A stretch of 64,000 nucleotides of DNA from Pseudoscleropodium purum (GCA_963969395.1 OZ017796.1:13890501-13954500), one strand, 5' to 3'; shown: positions 12,581-24,480, counted from the first letter of the stretch. Notes: generated by a model from the letters alone, not told the origin. Translations and numbers: made by a program.

Positions 12581-13211
12581 CAATGTCTAACTCGTCCAAG
12601 TGTGGGTCTTAGTCTACATAGACATGTTTTCTTGGAGGGTTCACTTAGAATGTCCATTAGAAACCATGAGCGAACAAAATTTTGGACCCCCTATATACAT
12701 TTTGAATTTTAAAGATAAATAAATAAATAAAATATGAGTAGATTATGAATAGATTTCTTACTTTGAAAATTTATATTTTGAATTATTGATATTTTTATTT
12801 GTTAATAATAATTAGTTACAAATTTTTGAAGTAAAAAGATACATTGTAAAATTGAAAAATAACTTTCACACCCCTATATTATGTAAAAAAAATTGTTTAA
12901 AAAATGAACGAAAAATTCCTAAAAATAACTCTTTATTGAAAGCTCGTTTTGAGTTGAATATTGATTCAATGGTCATTTAAATGTGTTTTGTATAATTATT
13001 TGAGTTGAAAAACATGCCATTTTAGTTCATTTTCAACTTCTTCTAAAAGTCATTTCATATTTTATTTGAGTTGGAAATTTTGGCAATAGAAACCTATAGT
13101 CATTAATAAACAAAGCTCAAAATTTTAGGTCGAAATTATAGTTTATTAGAAACCACTTGTTCACTCATAGTTTGTTGTAGTAGAACTAAGTGCACCCTTC
13201 GAGCATGTTTT

Positions 13212-13430
13212 TCACATCTTAATCCTTAAAGGATGAGTTGGTCATTGTGGAAATCATTAATTTGTTTTGGTACCATGTAAATTGTTGGCTTTAAAAAATG
13301 AAAAAGCACTCATTGGAAGTCAAACTATTATAGATGACCTTCCCTTTTCACACAAAATTTAGAAGATGAATAATTGCACTTCTTCCTATAAAGAAAAATT
13401 CTTTATCATTCATCACCCAAAAAATGTGCT
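13212..13430 (+). repeat. Direct repeat, partner of 11748-11975
   Basis: This is the second copy of the repeat described at 11748: TTAATCCTTAAAGGATGAG, TTGGTCATTG, CATTGGAAGTCAAACTA and GAATAATTGCACTT in the same order. It is directly followed by a copy of repeat family D. Confidence 0.7.
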
Positions 13431-13439
13431 TAGTGTCAT

Positions 13440-13640
13440 TTGTAGGTTAAGGAAAGTGCACTAATAATCAACACTAATATACCGAGCATACTTATTAATA
13501 ATAAACAAAATTATTTTTATTGGATATACTGGCAAGTGAAAGAAAATTCCAATAAACTTTAGTGTGTATTATTTGGACACCTATATGAATAAGTTATAAA
13601 TTTTAACATATTGTATGTAGGTGTATCAAAAAACAATAGT
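13440..13640 (+). repeat. Dispersed repeat family D, copy 2
   Basis: Shared order with the copies at 36.7 and 46.4 kb: CACTAAT, a TTATTAATAATAAACA-like word, GGCAAGTGAAAG or a similar A-rich word, ATTATTTGGACACCT and ATGAATAAGTT. Non-coding. Confidence 0.6.
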
Positions 13641-14228
13641 CATCTTTCATAGATTTTGAAGCTGAAACTAGATGCCTTCATATAAATTGCAAAAGGTTCT
13701 ATTTTTCAAGGAAGATTTAAAACTTTAGTGATTTTTTGAAGAAATAGTGAAGGGGAATGATATCGAATATTTTGAAATGATTTTGAAATCTATAAAATAT
13801 TTGGCATTGTAAATATAAAACTACATAGAACATTGTAGTCCAAACAAAATTTTCATATCATTTTATACAGAGAAATAAAGGTTGTATGCTCCTAACTTCA
13901 ATTTGTAATAATACACTCATTTGAAAGATTGTTTTAAGATTTCAAGTAACATAGACAATAGACTTGGAAATTTTCATTTTATCAATTTAATCTTTAGAGG
14001 ACTAAATAACATTTTTTTGGCAATATAGCATTTTTAGTCATCCATTTTCAAATGGATTTTTATTTTTTTATTTGGAATTTTCACAAAACATGTGGTCAAG
14101 GAGTAGCTTTAAGAGTTTAAGGTGCAACAATTTCCATAACTTTTGCCTACATGGTCAAGAAGTTATTATGTGATATATAATTTCTTTCTCAACACAATCA
14201 ACCAATGCAACTTAGAAGAAACCATTTT

Positions 14229-15209
14229 TTAAACCCCTAAATGCCCAAACTACATACGTTTATAAACAATGTAACAATTTTCAACAGCTTACTATGAATG
14301 GAGTTTTTATTTTATTTTTCTTTGAAATTTCAACACAACATGTGCCCAAGGAGTAGCTTTCAAGCCCAACAATTTTTGTAAATTTTGATTAGATGATTAA
14401 AAAGTTATTGTATGATATATATTTTTCATTGCTAGGTGGGCAACTCAAGTAGCAAAAAAAACTTCTTTTAAAAATCACATTTTTAAGAATTTGAAATTGT
14501 TTCTCTAGATTTATATGTACTTGGAAAGCTTTGAATCATTCCATTTTGATCAATGAGTCAAAAGTGATGAGGAGTTTTAGTTTGCAAGGAGTTTGTGGGT
14601 TGTTATTGAATCTCTACTCTCAGATCAACTTTGAAGTCCTTTATTTAACCTTTGAACACTCTAATGTCCAATATGTAGACAATGAACAAATTAAAATTCA
14701 ATGTTCTTTCTCATTACTCCTTGGATGAAAGTCTACTAATTTGTGGAGATACTTTATCAAGTTGTTGTCCTATCCAATGGTTGGATTTGGTGTTATTAGA
14801 GGTCATATTTTTCTAAAATTACAAATGTGGAAGTGTGTCAAGCTAAAAATTGCATTGATTTTAGTTCAAAACTACATTTCTATAATGAGGTCATAGGTTT
14901 AAATACAAAAATTTCATAAAATCACGATATAAGAAACCTCATTTCAAATCCATTCCAATAAGTTTTACTCAAAAAATGATAATATTTTGCTTGTAATTGA
15001 ATTTAGAAGGAATTTTGAATTTAGAAAAAAAATTAATAGAAAATATTGGTAATAACACTAGTGAATCTAACCGTACGGTTCAAATGTAAAACTCAAAATC
15101 TACAATTTTTATTTGTATATCCATTCCAAAATATTCTTCCAAATAGCACTTTATAACAATTTTTCAATATCGTCCATTTTGGAAAAGGATCTAGACATTT
15201 AGGAGTTAA
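14229..15209 (+). repeat. 0.98-kb repeat with TTAAACCCCTAAATG ends (copy A)
   Basis: The left end is TTAAACCCCTAAATGCCC and the right end GACATTTAGGAGTTAA, roughly inverted copies of each other. From about 14.53 kb to the right end it aligns, inverted, with 50952-51700. The shared peptide-level trace (DNEQIKIQCSFS here, DDEQIEIQFSFS there) suggests that part of it derives from coding DNA, but I do not recognise the protein. The terminal motif is that of the palindrome at 32036-33882. Confidence 0.6.
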
Positions 15210-17311
15210 CTCAATTTTCAATATTTTTGAAAAAATTAATAATGTTAGTTTTAGATTGTTTATTTTAACATTACAACCATTGGAATTGGCATTTTTTTTA
15301 ATTTCATAAATAAATTATAAACAATTTAGTATTTTGAATCATTCTCTACTCTTTTGTACTTACTATTTTTTTCCTATATGTTGTACAATTCCAAATGATC
15401 TGAAATTTTTCAAGTATGTAGCCAACTTGACTTGAAGAATGAATTCAAAGAACAACTACCACTTTAGACTTTTTTTTCATACAAATGTGATCTTCCGAAG
15501 TGTAGCTACCTGAGTTTTTATAGGGCCAAAAAAAAGATTTTTGTCACTTCAAATGCTATGAAATTTTCTGAAATTTTTTGTACATCTTTCAAAACCAGCA
15601 TACTACAAGATCCTATGGTAGCATGTTTCAAAAAAAAAATTCTAAAATTAAGTACTTGTATTTAAAAATTGCAATTTTGGAGCAGTTTTGGTGAAAATAT
15701 ATAGTCAAAATCAATTAGAGGTTAAGAAATAAACTTTGAGTATGGAAAATTGAGTATTGGAATTTTTCAATTCCAATAACTCAATTCTTACCAATTTTGT
15801 ATTTCAAATTGTATTCTACCTTTTTATACTTATTATACTTTTTTCAAATATGGATACAAAATATTTTATATGTAGTTCTAACTTCTTTCTTTAATATATC
15901 AGAGAGTTGCAAGTTGTAGGATCTATGCATTTTTGGATAAATTTTTTGAAATATGAAACCTAACCATTTTCAAAGAGTTGAAATATTTCTTTTTGAAATC
16001 CCAACATCATGATTTTGCATTTGGTAAGGTTTCATACTCCAAAATTTTAGAAGGGTGTACTCTAATATGTGAACTAAAGGATTTTCTTGTTGAATTTGTT
16101 AATGAATATATATATATAGATGAAGATTTTTGCCTTGTTTTGGGTATGAGTATTTTGAAGCAATTTTGGACCTAAAACACCAAATTTTGACGATTTAATT
16201 CATATGCAAGTACATATCATTTTGAACATAAAAAACAAAAATTAAGCACTAGTCAAAACTGCTAAAATGCACTAGATTGTATACCATATTGTGCATAAAT
16301 CACCACAAAAGAAAATTTGCATCTTCCCCAGTAGGATATTTTAGTGTTGTCAAAAAACTTGCTAAATTAGTACACATTGAAGATGATATAATCCTCCTTG
16401 AGCTAACCAAGCACTCATGACAAGCCACATTGACAAGGTAAAATTTCCTGTGTAGAATCCAATCAGAATTTTTGCTTATAAAATCTAACAATATCAAATA
16501 TGAAAGACATGGTTGCTATGTGTAAACAATTGCCGTTCACTTCTATAAGCGTAGGGAGGAAACAAGTGAAGGATTGGGATTGCCTGTTGTCAAAGTAATC
16601 TGAAGTGCACTAAAATTCAGAATTTTGATGTTCAGTTCTTTAATAGAGTCCCACAAGCAGGGCTATCACCAAAATTGAGCGTATGATGCACCGTTAGAAA
16701 AACTCTCAAACCATCTTTGCAAAGATACATGTTAAAATATAATGGTGATCTTCCATCGCAAGTTAAAACTCGACAAAGCTAATAAGTTTTCAGTCAATAA
16801 AAACTCCTTGAAATGTGTACTGTACAGTACATTAAATCATTCCGGCATGTCTGCCAGATTTCCTTTCGACGCACTTAACTTACATGTCGAAAGTTACATT
16901 CCGAACGCTTTGCCTTTAGGCATATATGCTTCGTCTTGCAACCTTCTCTTCACGAGCATTTGCACTTCTGCAAACTCTGAAGGCAGGATTCATCTAATTG
17001 CAGAAATCTCTAATTTCTTTTGCAAGATTGGATAAACATGGCATTCTTATGTGAATTGAAATGTTACAAAATAGAATAAAGTACTGCCTCGTCTCATCAT
17101 ATTCAACATGTCCGCAACGCAACAAAGACGTGAACAAGCCTCGCACAACAAGAAGTCGAAACCAAAACATCAGGATAGAGCTCATACAAATTGTCAAGTA
17201 CGAGAGTGCCAAACCCGAGGAAATATGATGGAATATGACTTTTATAAGTCACACAAAGAAATAAGGTGTTTTAATTAATTGAAGATGGAAAAGAAGAAGC
17301 TTCTCCATCAA
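15210..17311. other. AT-rich intergenic stretch 3' of LHY
   Basis: It is very AT-rich to about 16.2 kb, then more balanced. The part next to the LHY stop codon (about 17050-17311) will hold the 3' untranslated region of that gene, but I see no clear AATAAA-type signal to fix its end. No other gene is recognised. Confidence 0.5.
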
Positions 17312-20230
17312 TCAGCAGTTCTCTACAGGAGGCTCCACACGAGGTGGAGGAGCCCTTTGATATGGAACAAATCCTTCACCACTATATTTCACATTACGGT
17401 TGGATACACTCGAAACAGTGCTGCCATTGTTGTTGTGCTGCTTCAAACAGGAACCTATAGACAAAGACAAGGATTGCGTAGTTGGGCGCGGACTAAGATC
17501 AAGGCCGGTTGTGCCAGGACCATCCGTATCAGAGCCATTATTCAGCTCATTCTCATTCTGCCCCGCCATAGAAAGATCCAGTTTACAAACAAAACTTTCC
17601 TGTTGTTGCAGCTGCTTCTGACACCCTCGATCATCAGCTCCCGAGTCGGCACTCTCGTCCTCGTCTCCCTCCTCGTCCTTCTCCAGGGAGGACGTGGGCG
17701 CCAGTTGCAGCCAGTTGTTGGCATTCGAATGGGTGCGTCCCTTGCGGTTGTTGCGTCTGCGCTCGGACGACTGCAGCTCCTCCAAGCTCTTCGTGGGCCT
17801 CGGAGACGGAATGGAGAAGCCGCTCTCACATCGATCCAGCTTGGAAGCACTGGAAGTGCCGCGTAAAAGGTCCCATGAGTTGAAAGCGCTCTCAGGATTG
17901 CGGCTCCGCCGTGGAGAACGAACCTCAAGAGCGTCCATGGCCATGGCGCTTCTGCTTCGGGTCATATTGATGACAGATGAAGGCTGCTCAGGAAGGAAAA
18001 CCTCCTTGGGCTCTGTAACTAGAGCCAGCCCTGGTGGAGGAGAAAACGTCCGGGGCAGAGTGTCGCGCTTGAACAAAGCCTGGAAGGCGATCTGACCTCG
18101 CTCCGTGACTTCCTTCCGCTGCTCGCCATCGATAGAGACTGTTCTCGGCAACCGACACGTGCCACCCCCCTCGAGCTTCTCGTACTTCTCTCCGTCTTTA
18201 CTAACGGGCAGAAACTCATTGAAAGTGAACTGCCTTGCACCTTCCGCATTCTCTTCTGCGCTTTTACCATTCTTCTCCGCTGCATCCCGTTGCCTTTCGT
18301 CGGGGTTGCAAGTCGCTTCCCCCTCCGAGGATCCATCGCTGGATCCCGACCTGTCGGTACCACCGGGCACATTCCCACATGCTGATGAGTTCGAGCTCGG
18401 GCCTCGCCTCTCGTTCCCAACCGCTTGCGCATCGCCCGCGCCTTCACTACCATCACTTCCACATGATTGCGAAGCATCCGTGGGCATGGCTTCTTCATCG
18501 TAGGAAGATCGCTCCACCTCTTTCAAGATCTTCGAATACTGTCCGGCGAGGTTATTGGAGCCACTGATGGAACGAACCTTCTCCAAGTGAGCATTCAATG
18601 CTTGCCCTGTCGTGGACGGGGAAGAATTCTCGACATCGACCATAACGGTATCGGTCGAGGCTCTTGCACCAAATCTAAGGCGCTTCCGCTTATCATCGCC
18701 ACCTTCCTCACCATCGACTGGCGCCTCCCTGTCCTTGCGAACAAGGTCGTGGAGCGCTTGCTTCGACTTGTTCGAATTCGCGGGGAGCGACACGCCCTTC
18801 GAAAGAGAACTGACAGTGCTCTCCGAAGAGAGATTGGTCACTTGCGCCGCTGTGGGATTCGTCCCGCTTCCGCCTGATGTGGAAGCGCAAATGTCCGAGG
18901 AGACGGACAAGAGATGGTTGGCGGACCCCATGCGGCGAGCCTTGAGCTCCTTCACGCGCTGCGCGCGCTCCGCCCTTCGCAGCGCACTCGACCTGGACGT
19001 GTTCCCGTTCGCGCTCGGAATCTCCTGGCCATCATCCGCAACATGGGCACCTGCAGAACCGGAATTGTTCTCTTTGGCCTCCGCACACGAGGCTGCTACC
19101 ACGGTGACCTCTTGAGGCGCGCACTGCGAGAACAGATATGGCGTGGGGATGGCGAGAGGAGGTCCTCCGCTCAAGTACATGGCGCCCAGAGCGGGATGCA
19201 TCATCCCCGGTGGCATGCCTCCTTGCATCGCCCACCACGCCGACGCGGCGGCGATGGTGGCCGCTACGGCGGACGCCGCGCCTCCATTCTCCATCCCGCC
19301 ATGTGCATTGGGTGCTCCCGAAGATGCAGCAGTAGCAGCAGCAGCCGCCCAAGGCATCATCATGCCCATGCTCTGAGGATTCATCATCGCGGGGTTTATC
19401 ATCGCGGGATTCATCAGAGCCGGACTCATCATGGCCGGATTCATCATGGCCGGGCTCATGGCGCCACCGAAAATTCGAGCCCACGGCATGGCCGCAGGGA
19501 ACGCCACTGGCACGGGCGACTGATTGTTGCTCACAGGCGGTGCGACAATCGGCGCCATAATGGCAGGTGATGAACCCGCGTTGGCCTGCTTCGGAATCCC
19601 CCAGGGCGCTCCGTCTGTGGAGTTCGCCTTGGCCGCGTCGTTGTGGGCCACATCCTGGTGACAAGCCTCGCCGGCGTCATCCTGCTCCCAAACACTGCTC
19701 TTGGAGCAGCCTTCGGCAATGTTCGCAGTGGAAATTCCGGAAGAGGAGCTGATGGACCCCGCCGCCGCCAACGGGCTACACTCGTCCTCAGAGGTTTTGC
19801 CGAAGCTCCGGCCGGCCTTGCGAGGGTAAGGGTGCGTGGGCTTGCGCTTCGGACGCGGCGGAGGAATATCGATCACCTGGGCGACCCCTGTTTCCGCACC
19901 GCCTTGTTGGGTAACATCTCGCTCGATCTTGGAGAAGAACTTCTGTGCGTGGGAGCGAATCTGCACCGCGGTCTTGGTGCCAATGTGCTCCTCAATCCGG
20001 CGCCACGCGCGGCCATACAGCTTCAAGGCCTCCAGGAACTTCTGGTGCTCCTCCTCGGTCCACCGCTCACGCTGCTTGGTTATAGTGTACGGCTTGCGCA
20101 CCTTGGTGCCCGTGCCTTCATCACCGGAGGTCGAGAGAGGAACGCCAGGGGAAGACGATGGCCAGTAAGTACCTTCCTCGCCTTCAAGCTCACGATAGGC
20201 AACGGAAGAACTGGGTGTCATCGGGATCAT
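17312..20230 (-). CDS. LHY: CCA1/LHY-type single-MYB clock transcription factor
   Basis: A 972-codon uninterrupted frame from ATG at 20230 to TGA at 17312; an in-frame TAG lies 51 bases upstream of the ATG, so this is the first usable start if no 5' intron intervenes. Residues 53-105 form the SHAQKF-class single MYB repeat (three spaced Trp-type positions, IRSHAQKFF at 91-99), preceded by VRKPYTITKQ and followed by the basic RPKRKPTHPYPRK (126-138), all diagnostic of CCA1/LHY. Further family blocks are AAASAWWA (about 327-334), GQIAFQALFKRD and TFSPP (about 711-732), and GFVPYQR near the C-terminus (953-959). Such proteins bind evening-element DNA and repress evening clock genes in the nucleus around dawn. 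LDLSP and SLSLSI stretches may be EAR-like repression motifs. It is longer than Arabidopsis LHY (about 645 residues) through low-complexity insertions. Angiosperm LHY coding regions contain several introns; none is needed here. CCA1 versus LHY cannot be separated outside flowering plants. Confidence 0.95.
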   Translation of the reverse strand: MIPMTPSSSVAYRELEGEEGTYWPSSSPGVPLSTSGDEGTGTKVRKPYTITKQRERWTEEEHQKFLEALKLYGRAWRRIEEHIGTKTAVQIRSHAQKFFSKIERDVTQQGGAETGVAQVIDIPPPRPKRKPTHPYPRKAGRSFGKTSEDECSPLAAAGSISSSSGISTANIAEGCSKSSVWEQDDAGEACHQDVAHNDAAKANSTDGAPWGIPKQANAGSSPAIMAPIVAPPVSNNQSPVPVAFPAAMPWARIFGGAMSPAMMNPAMMSPALMNPAMINPAMMNPQSMGMMMPWAAAAATAASSGAPNAHGGMENGGAASAVAATIAAASAWWAMQGGMPPGMMHPALGAMYLSGGPPLAIPTPYLFSQCAPQEVTVVAASCAEAKENNSGSAGAHVADDGQEIPSANGNTSRSSALRRAERAQRVKELKARRMGSANHLLSVSSDICASTSGGSGTNPTAAQVTNLSSESTVSSLSKGVSLPANSNKSKQALHDLVRKDREAPVDGEEGGDDKRKRLRFGARASTDTVMVDVENSSPSTTGQALNAHLEKVRSISGSNNLAGQYSKILKEVERSSYDEEAMPTDASQSCGSDGSEGAGDAQAVGNERRGPSSNSSACGNVPGGTDRSGSSDGSSEGEATCNPDERQRDAAEKNGKSAEENAEGARQFTFNEFLPVSKDGEKYEKLEGGGTCRLPRTVSIDGEQRKEVTERGQIAFQALFKRDTLPRTFSPPPGLALVTEPKEVFLPEQPSSVINMTRSRSAMAMDALEVRSPRRSRNPESAFNSWDLLRGTSSASKLDRCESGFSIPSPRPTKSLEELQSSERRRNNRKGRTHSNANNWLQLAPTSSLEKDEEGDEDESADSGADDRGCQKQLQQQESFVCKLDLSMAGQNENELNNGSDTDGPGTTGLDLSPRPTTQSLSLSIGSCLKQHNNNGSTVSSVSNRNVKYSGEGFVPYQRAPPPRVEPPVENC
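19367..19459 (-). repeat. 15-bp coding minisatellite in LHY (Met-Asn-Pro-Ala repeats)
   Basis: Six consecutive five-residue units of the type M-N/S-P-A-M/L/I (residues about 258-288) are encoded by a 15-bp DNA repeat of the form GGATTCATCATGGCC on the plus strand. Reading frame is kept because the unit is a multiple of three. The region sits between the MYB domain and the AAASAWWA block and is probably disordered. Confidence 0.8.
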
Positions 20231-21540
20231 AACGTGAGGTTTAGACCGAGTATTTCTGTGCAGCTCACACGCAAAATCCTAACCCAAGCTTAACGAAGGT
20301 GTCCTTTGTACCATCGGTCAAAGACAAAGCCAAGCTCTGCAAAAGAAACTTTCAAGGCTAACTTCAAACCTGAAACTGGATGATGCCGCTCATCACCGCT
20401 TGGTCTCTTCGCCAACCACTACGGTATATCTCTCATTCACACCCGAAAATTCTTTTTCTCCCATCACCTTCTGCCTGGGTGAATCGTCGCTCACATGGCC
20501 AGTCTCCAGAACCACTCGTCGGTGCACTTCCTGCTCGCAAACCCATCCAAAGAGGTCGACAAGCACCACCACCAAAATCCTCTCTCCAGTATCGGTTCCC
20601 AACCCGTGAAGCCGCGGTCCCTGTACAAACCCCGGCACAACCAAACTTGAATGATGAAGACGGCAAGCTCCCAAACGCAACTCGTAGCCGAACTCGAAGA
20701 ACAGAAACAGCAAAAACACGAAACTGCCTCCAGAATGTTCGACACCAAATGCCGCTCTTCAGCTCCAAAATCTCACAAGCACGCAGAAGATTGCAGACAC
20801 GACTAGCAAAGACTCAGGTTATCGAAGAATCTCAGAAACACGGATCCACTCTTCTCGTCCCAAATTTTGGAAAAGGGAGGACAGGGGTTAATTTCACAAT
20901 CCCTCAAATGTCGGCCTTCTTAGAACCACGCGTAAACCTCTAAAAGGCGAAGAGAATTCGCCAATCCTCGACCACAAACAACCAAAGACACAAAACCGAG
21001 ACTCTTAACACCGATTCACCCTGCTACCGAAACACGAGGGATCGCAACCCCACAGCGGCGCCAACCAAGCCCGAACTCACACCACAGGCAACTTCAGGAG
21101 GCGAGAGAGGAGTCAAACGAAAGAGCGCAAGGCAAGGGAAGGGAAGACAGAGGCGATGCGCGACGCAAGAGCAAGCAGACAACGATCTGGAGGAGCCTCC
21201 ACAGAACGAACTTACAGTAGTGAGAAGCAGCGAATGCGAAGGAGGAAGGAATAGAGGGTGGGAAACAGGGCTCTGCAGCCGCACAGACCCACGTGGATGT
21301 GCTTTTCCCATGAGAGGATGATAAAGTTCATCCGTGGATTGGTGAATGAATGAAAAAGCACCTGGCTTGCCCACTCTAAAGCGCAGCGGTGAAAAGACCG
21401 TCAGAGGGGTCCCCAAAAGCCCCCGGGGTAACTCGGCCGAGGTGAAATATCTGCCGGCTTTCCCCCCTCCCCGGTCGCGACGGGCGTCCTGGTCAGCCCT
21501 TCGGGGCATGCCCGTCCATCCCGGGATTCCTTTCTAACTT
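20231..21540 (-). promoter_or_regulatory. Upstream region and probable 5' UTR of LHY
   Basis: This stretch is markedly richer in GC than its surroundings and has no credible coding frame of its own. It should contain the 5' untranslated region, possibly with introns, and the core promoter. A palindromic G-box CCACGTGG lies at 21289-21296, about 1.06 kb from the ATG, and AAATATCT, the core of the evening element, at 21446-21453. G-boxes and evening-element-like sites are known from CCA1/LHY promoters. I cannot place the transcription start. Confidence 0.55.
21289..21296. promoter_or_regulatory. Perfect G-box CCACGTGG upstream of LHY
   Basis: A palindromic ACGT-core site in the GC-rich upstream region. 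Sites of this type bind bZIP and bHLH factors such as HY5 and PIFs in light-regulated plant genes. A single 8-bp match can arise by chance, but its position upstream of a light- and clock-controlled gene makes it plausible. Confidence 0.5.
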
Positions 21541-23838
21541 ATTTGGGATGTGATAATGAGATTGCGCTCACCTTCCTTGCAACTGAATGAATTTGGGTTT
21601 GGAGTGCGTTGAGTTGAGTTCAACTTGGGGTTCCGAGGTAGTCTGCTCTTCAAGCGACCTTGTAACAGCTGATTGTCTTTTGGGGAAGATAAAATTCTTG
21701 AAACGATTTTCAGTAAATTTTTGTAGGAAGAAATATGGAATTGGCCTCTACGGATCAGAGATCTTAAAGGGTGCATTGAAGGACTGGTCCGCCTTTTTCA
21801 CATGGTTTCTTGGATGGGATTACTTTTAGCTCATTTTTCAGACAAAGAGAAATAGATTCTGATTGTAGCCCAAGTTGTTTTGTATTTTTTGAAGCATTTT
21901 TGAATTACTTATGAATTTTCAAACAAGATGAGTCATGAGTCCATATTTCTAACCCTAGGTCTTCCATAAAGCGTTCACTTGTAGCTTTTAGAGAGATACG
22001 GTATGGGGAAAGCAAAGAAAATGATTGGCTCTTCCAATAAATGATATTTTTTTATTGATCCATTCAATGATTGTAGAAGGTTCATTTAAGGAACACATTA
22101 AATTCATTGCAAGCAAGTCTACATGGGTTGTTCTAACTTAAATGACCTTCTAACATTCAAGCCTCCTACCTTAACTGAATTGTTTCATTTTTTTGGACCT
22201 TCATGAAATTAGTTATAAATTTTTGAAGTTGAAACACAGTGGGCACTTAAAGTGACCACCTCTTGAAATGTGTATTGCTTTGAAGAAAAAAAACATACCT
22301 TTATATTGTGTTAGTGGATACTTTTAGAGTAGACTACCTCACTTTATTTTCTTCAAGGAAATTTGTTGGTTTTGAGAGCATGACCACTTGCCTTGAAAAA
22401 CGGATGACATATTGTCTCCTATTTAAGAAACTTATCTCATCCAGCTTAAAAAGTGGATGGCCTATTTGTAAGCCATCTCCAAAAAGGCAACCAAGCTAGA
22501 AAACAAACCTCATTTTGTAAGTATGCTCTTGGCCTAAAAACAAAAACACTCAATTCATGTTTTAATTTCTTTACCATTCAATTTTTAGGCTTCTTCTACC
22601 ATGTTGGGTGGTGATGCTTTGAATTGAAGGGGAGCCAAGAGGTTTTGCAAAAATTAAGGTAAAATTTTTTAAAGCAACTAGGCTAAAAATTCTTTATCTA
22701 ATAAAAAGGTATATATTTATTTCTTCAATGTACCAACAAATTAAACATACCAAGGGGGCCATTTGTGATTTTGACATAAAAATTCATAACCATTTCTACG
22801 AAGGTTCAAAAAATAGGAAAAAAAATTGGATTAAATGTGAAATTAGTGTACCCTTGTAGGATATTTTATTGAAAGATATTTTAAAATTTTAAAATTACAA
22901 ATGAATTGGTAAAAAGTCACTTTATAGACCCCCCTAATGTACGTATAAGAGCATCTCCACCAAATAGGCCCCCCAAACTGAAGGTTTTACTGTATCCAAA
23001 TGTGGTGAGGAGTTCCATTGGGGGCACATTGAAAATATTTTTTTTTGCTTTAGGGCCCTTCAAATCCTTTAGTCAATGCACATAGTCACATTTATTAGAT
23101 GAAAAAAATTTAGTAAATGAACAACAAATTAGGGATATTCTACATGTACTTTGGTGAACTTGTTTTTAAAAAGAGATTTGTTATAATAAGTCAAAGTAAA
23201 ATCATGTAGCATATTGTAGATCCTAAAGATGGATTTATATGTGAGACCAATGGGCAAATTTAACCAATACATGTCAAAATTTCATCTAACTAAGTAGTAT
23301 GTAAGCCAATTGTAGTACACCAGTGAAGGAGGAATTTCCACCGATGCATAGGGAGAATCAAGTGGTGATTAGGAATATATTTGGTCCCCACTAATATTGG
23401 TAATTAATGACTTTTCATTGGATACAAAAGATTGTTAAGAATCACCTACTCGAGTAGGTGGTTGCATTTGAAGTCTTGTACAATTCAAGACAAACTCTTT
23501 TTAATAAATGAAATTTGAACTATATTAGGTTGAATTAATGGCCACATTCAATGTCTTGGATGATGGTGATGGAGTGACTAGTTAAAACATATTGTGGGCA
23601 TGCTAGGAAATATTGTGATTGCTTTAAGTGAGTAAGATGACCATTATGGTCACACTTTTTGTTCAATGATTTTGGTAGTAGTGTCAAAATTCTTTTGGGT
23701 CATTTGGGCAACACATTTCAAGAATTCATAACTAATTCATACTTTGTCCAAAAAATAAAATTTCAAATGCTCCGTCTCCCCAGTTCTACCATTTTTCATT
23801 TATTTTTCCTATGAAAAACAATCTAAAACATTTCAACA
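21541..23838. other. AT-rich intergenic stretch
   Basis: No gene is seen. GAGCATCTCCACC at about 22950 resembles a word found at the ends of some plant MITEs, but I could not find a partner end. The rest is AT-rich with only short open frames. Confidence 0.4.
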
Positions 23839-24098
23839 ACATTAGGAAAATTTCAGCCCTCAAAAAAGACTGCGAGTTTTGCCCCCCACCCCCCACCCCC
23901 CACCTAGTGCAATTAGAAAGGAATTCCATTGTTTTTTATTTTTTAATGAATGCTACTAATGTGGCACTACTTGTGCCACGTCAATGCTACATCAGATATA
24001 TATTTTTAATTATTTATTTATTTTTTGTAATCGCACTACAAGGCACCAAAAAAGGAATTCTTAATGGCCCTTTGTAGGATTTAGAATTTTTGTAATGT
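23839..24098 (+). mobile_element. MITE-like element, family II, copy 1
   Basis: The left end ACATTAGGAAAATTTC and the right end ATTTTTGTAATGT are imperfectly inverted. Internally it shares GCACTACTTGTGCCAC, GTCAATGCTAC or its variant, TTTATTTATTT and a GCACTRC-GGC stretch with the copy at 39919-40236. No coding capacity. GTGCCACGTCA is a word seen in several plant DNA-transposon derivatives. Confidence 0.65.
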
Positions 24099-24169
24099 GT
24101 TATCAGGGCCAAACTAACCGGTTATTCTACCTGTCCTAGGTTGGTTTTCCTTTGTGGATCATTGCTTTG

Positions 24170-24480
24170 GGGACTTCCTCCCTTCTAGCAAGGGTGTATT
24201 GACCCCCTTTTCATCTTGTCAAAGTCAATCAAGGGTGCACATAAAAAAACTATCTTCTATTTTATTAATTTATTTTCTAACTCCCTCCTAGCTAATTAGG
24301 GGCCTCTAATTGCAAATATGAATTCAGAATTTGTAAGTTTTACCATGCATGGCAAATAAAAAAATTGAAGGATTTTTCCTTGGTTTAGGGCAAGGGGGTC
24401 AATTCACCCCAACCTTCCTTTTTCTTTTGCCCCCCCCTGCATTTTCACCTTTTAAATGTTCATTGCTTGGTGAGTGTAGA
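24170..24480 (-). repeat. Dispersed repeat family E, inverted copy
   Basis: The sequence around GGGGCCTCTAATTGCAAAT and ATGAATTCAGAATTTG is the reverse complement of the region near 34.90-34.95 kb (ATTTGCAATCAAAGGCCCC). The flanking GGGGGTCAATTCACCCC also recurs near 35.06 kb as GGGGGCCAATTCACC. Non-coding. Confidence 0.6.

Noticed and set aside
17694..20293. Several long open frames on both strands overlapping the LHY exon (up to 218 codons)
   Set aside because: They are shadows of a GC-rich coding exon; only the 972-codon minus-strand frame carries family motifs.
22950..22963. GAGCATCTCCACC, resembling a known plant MITE end word
   Set aside because: No inverted partner or target duplication found.
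24091..24120. AGGGCC word after MITE family II copy 1 as the start of a second abutting MITE, as at 39.6 kb
   Set aside because: No matching inverted end could be found downstream.
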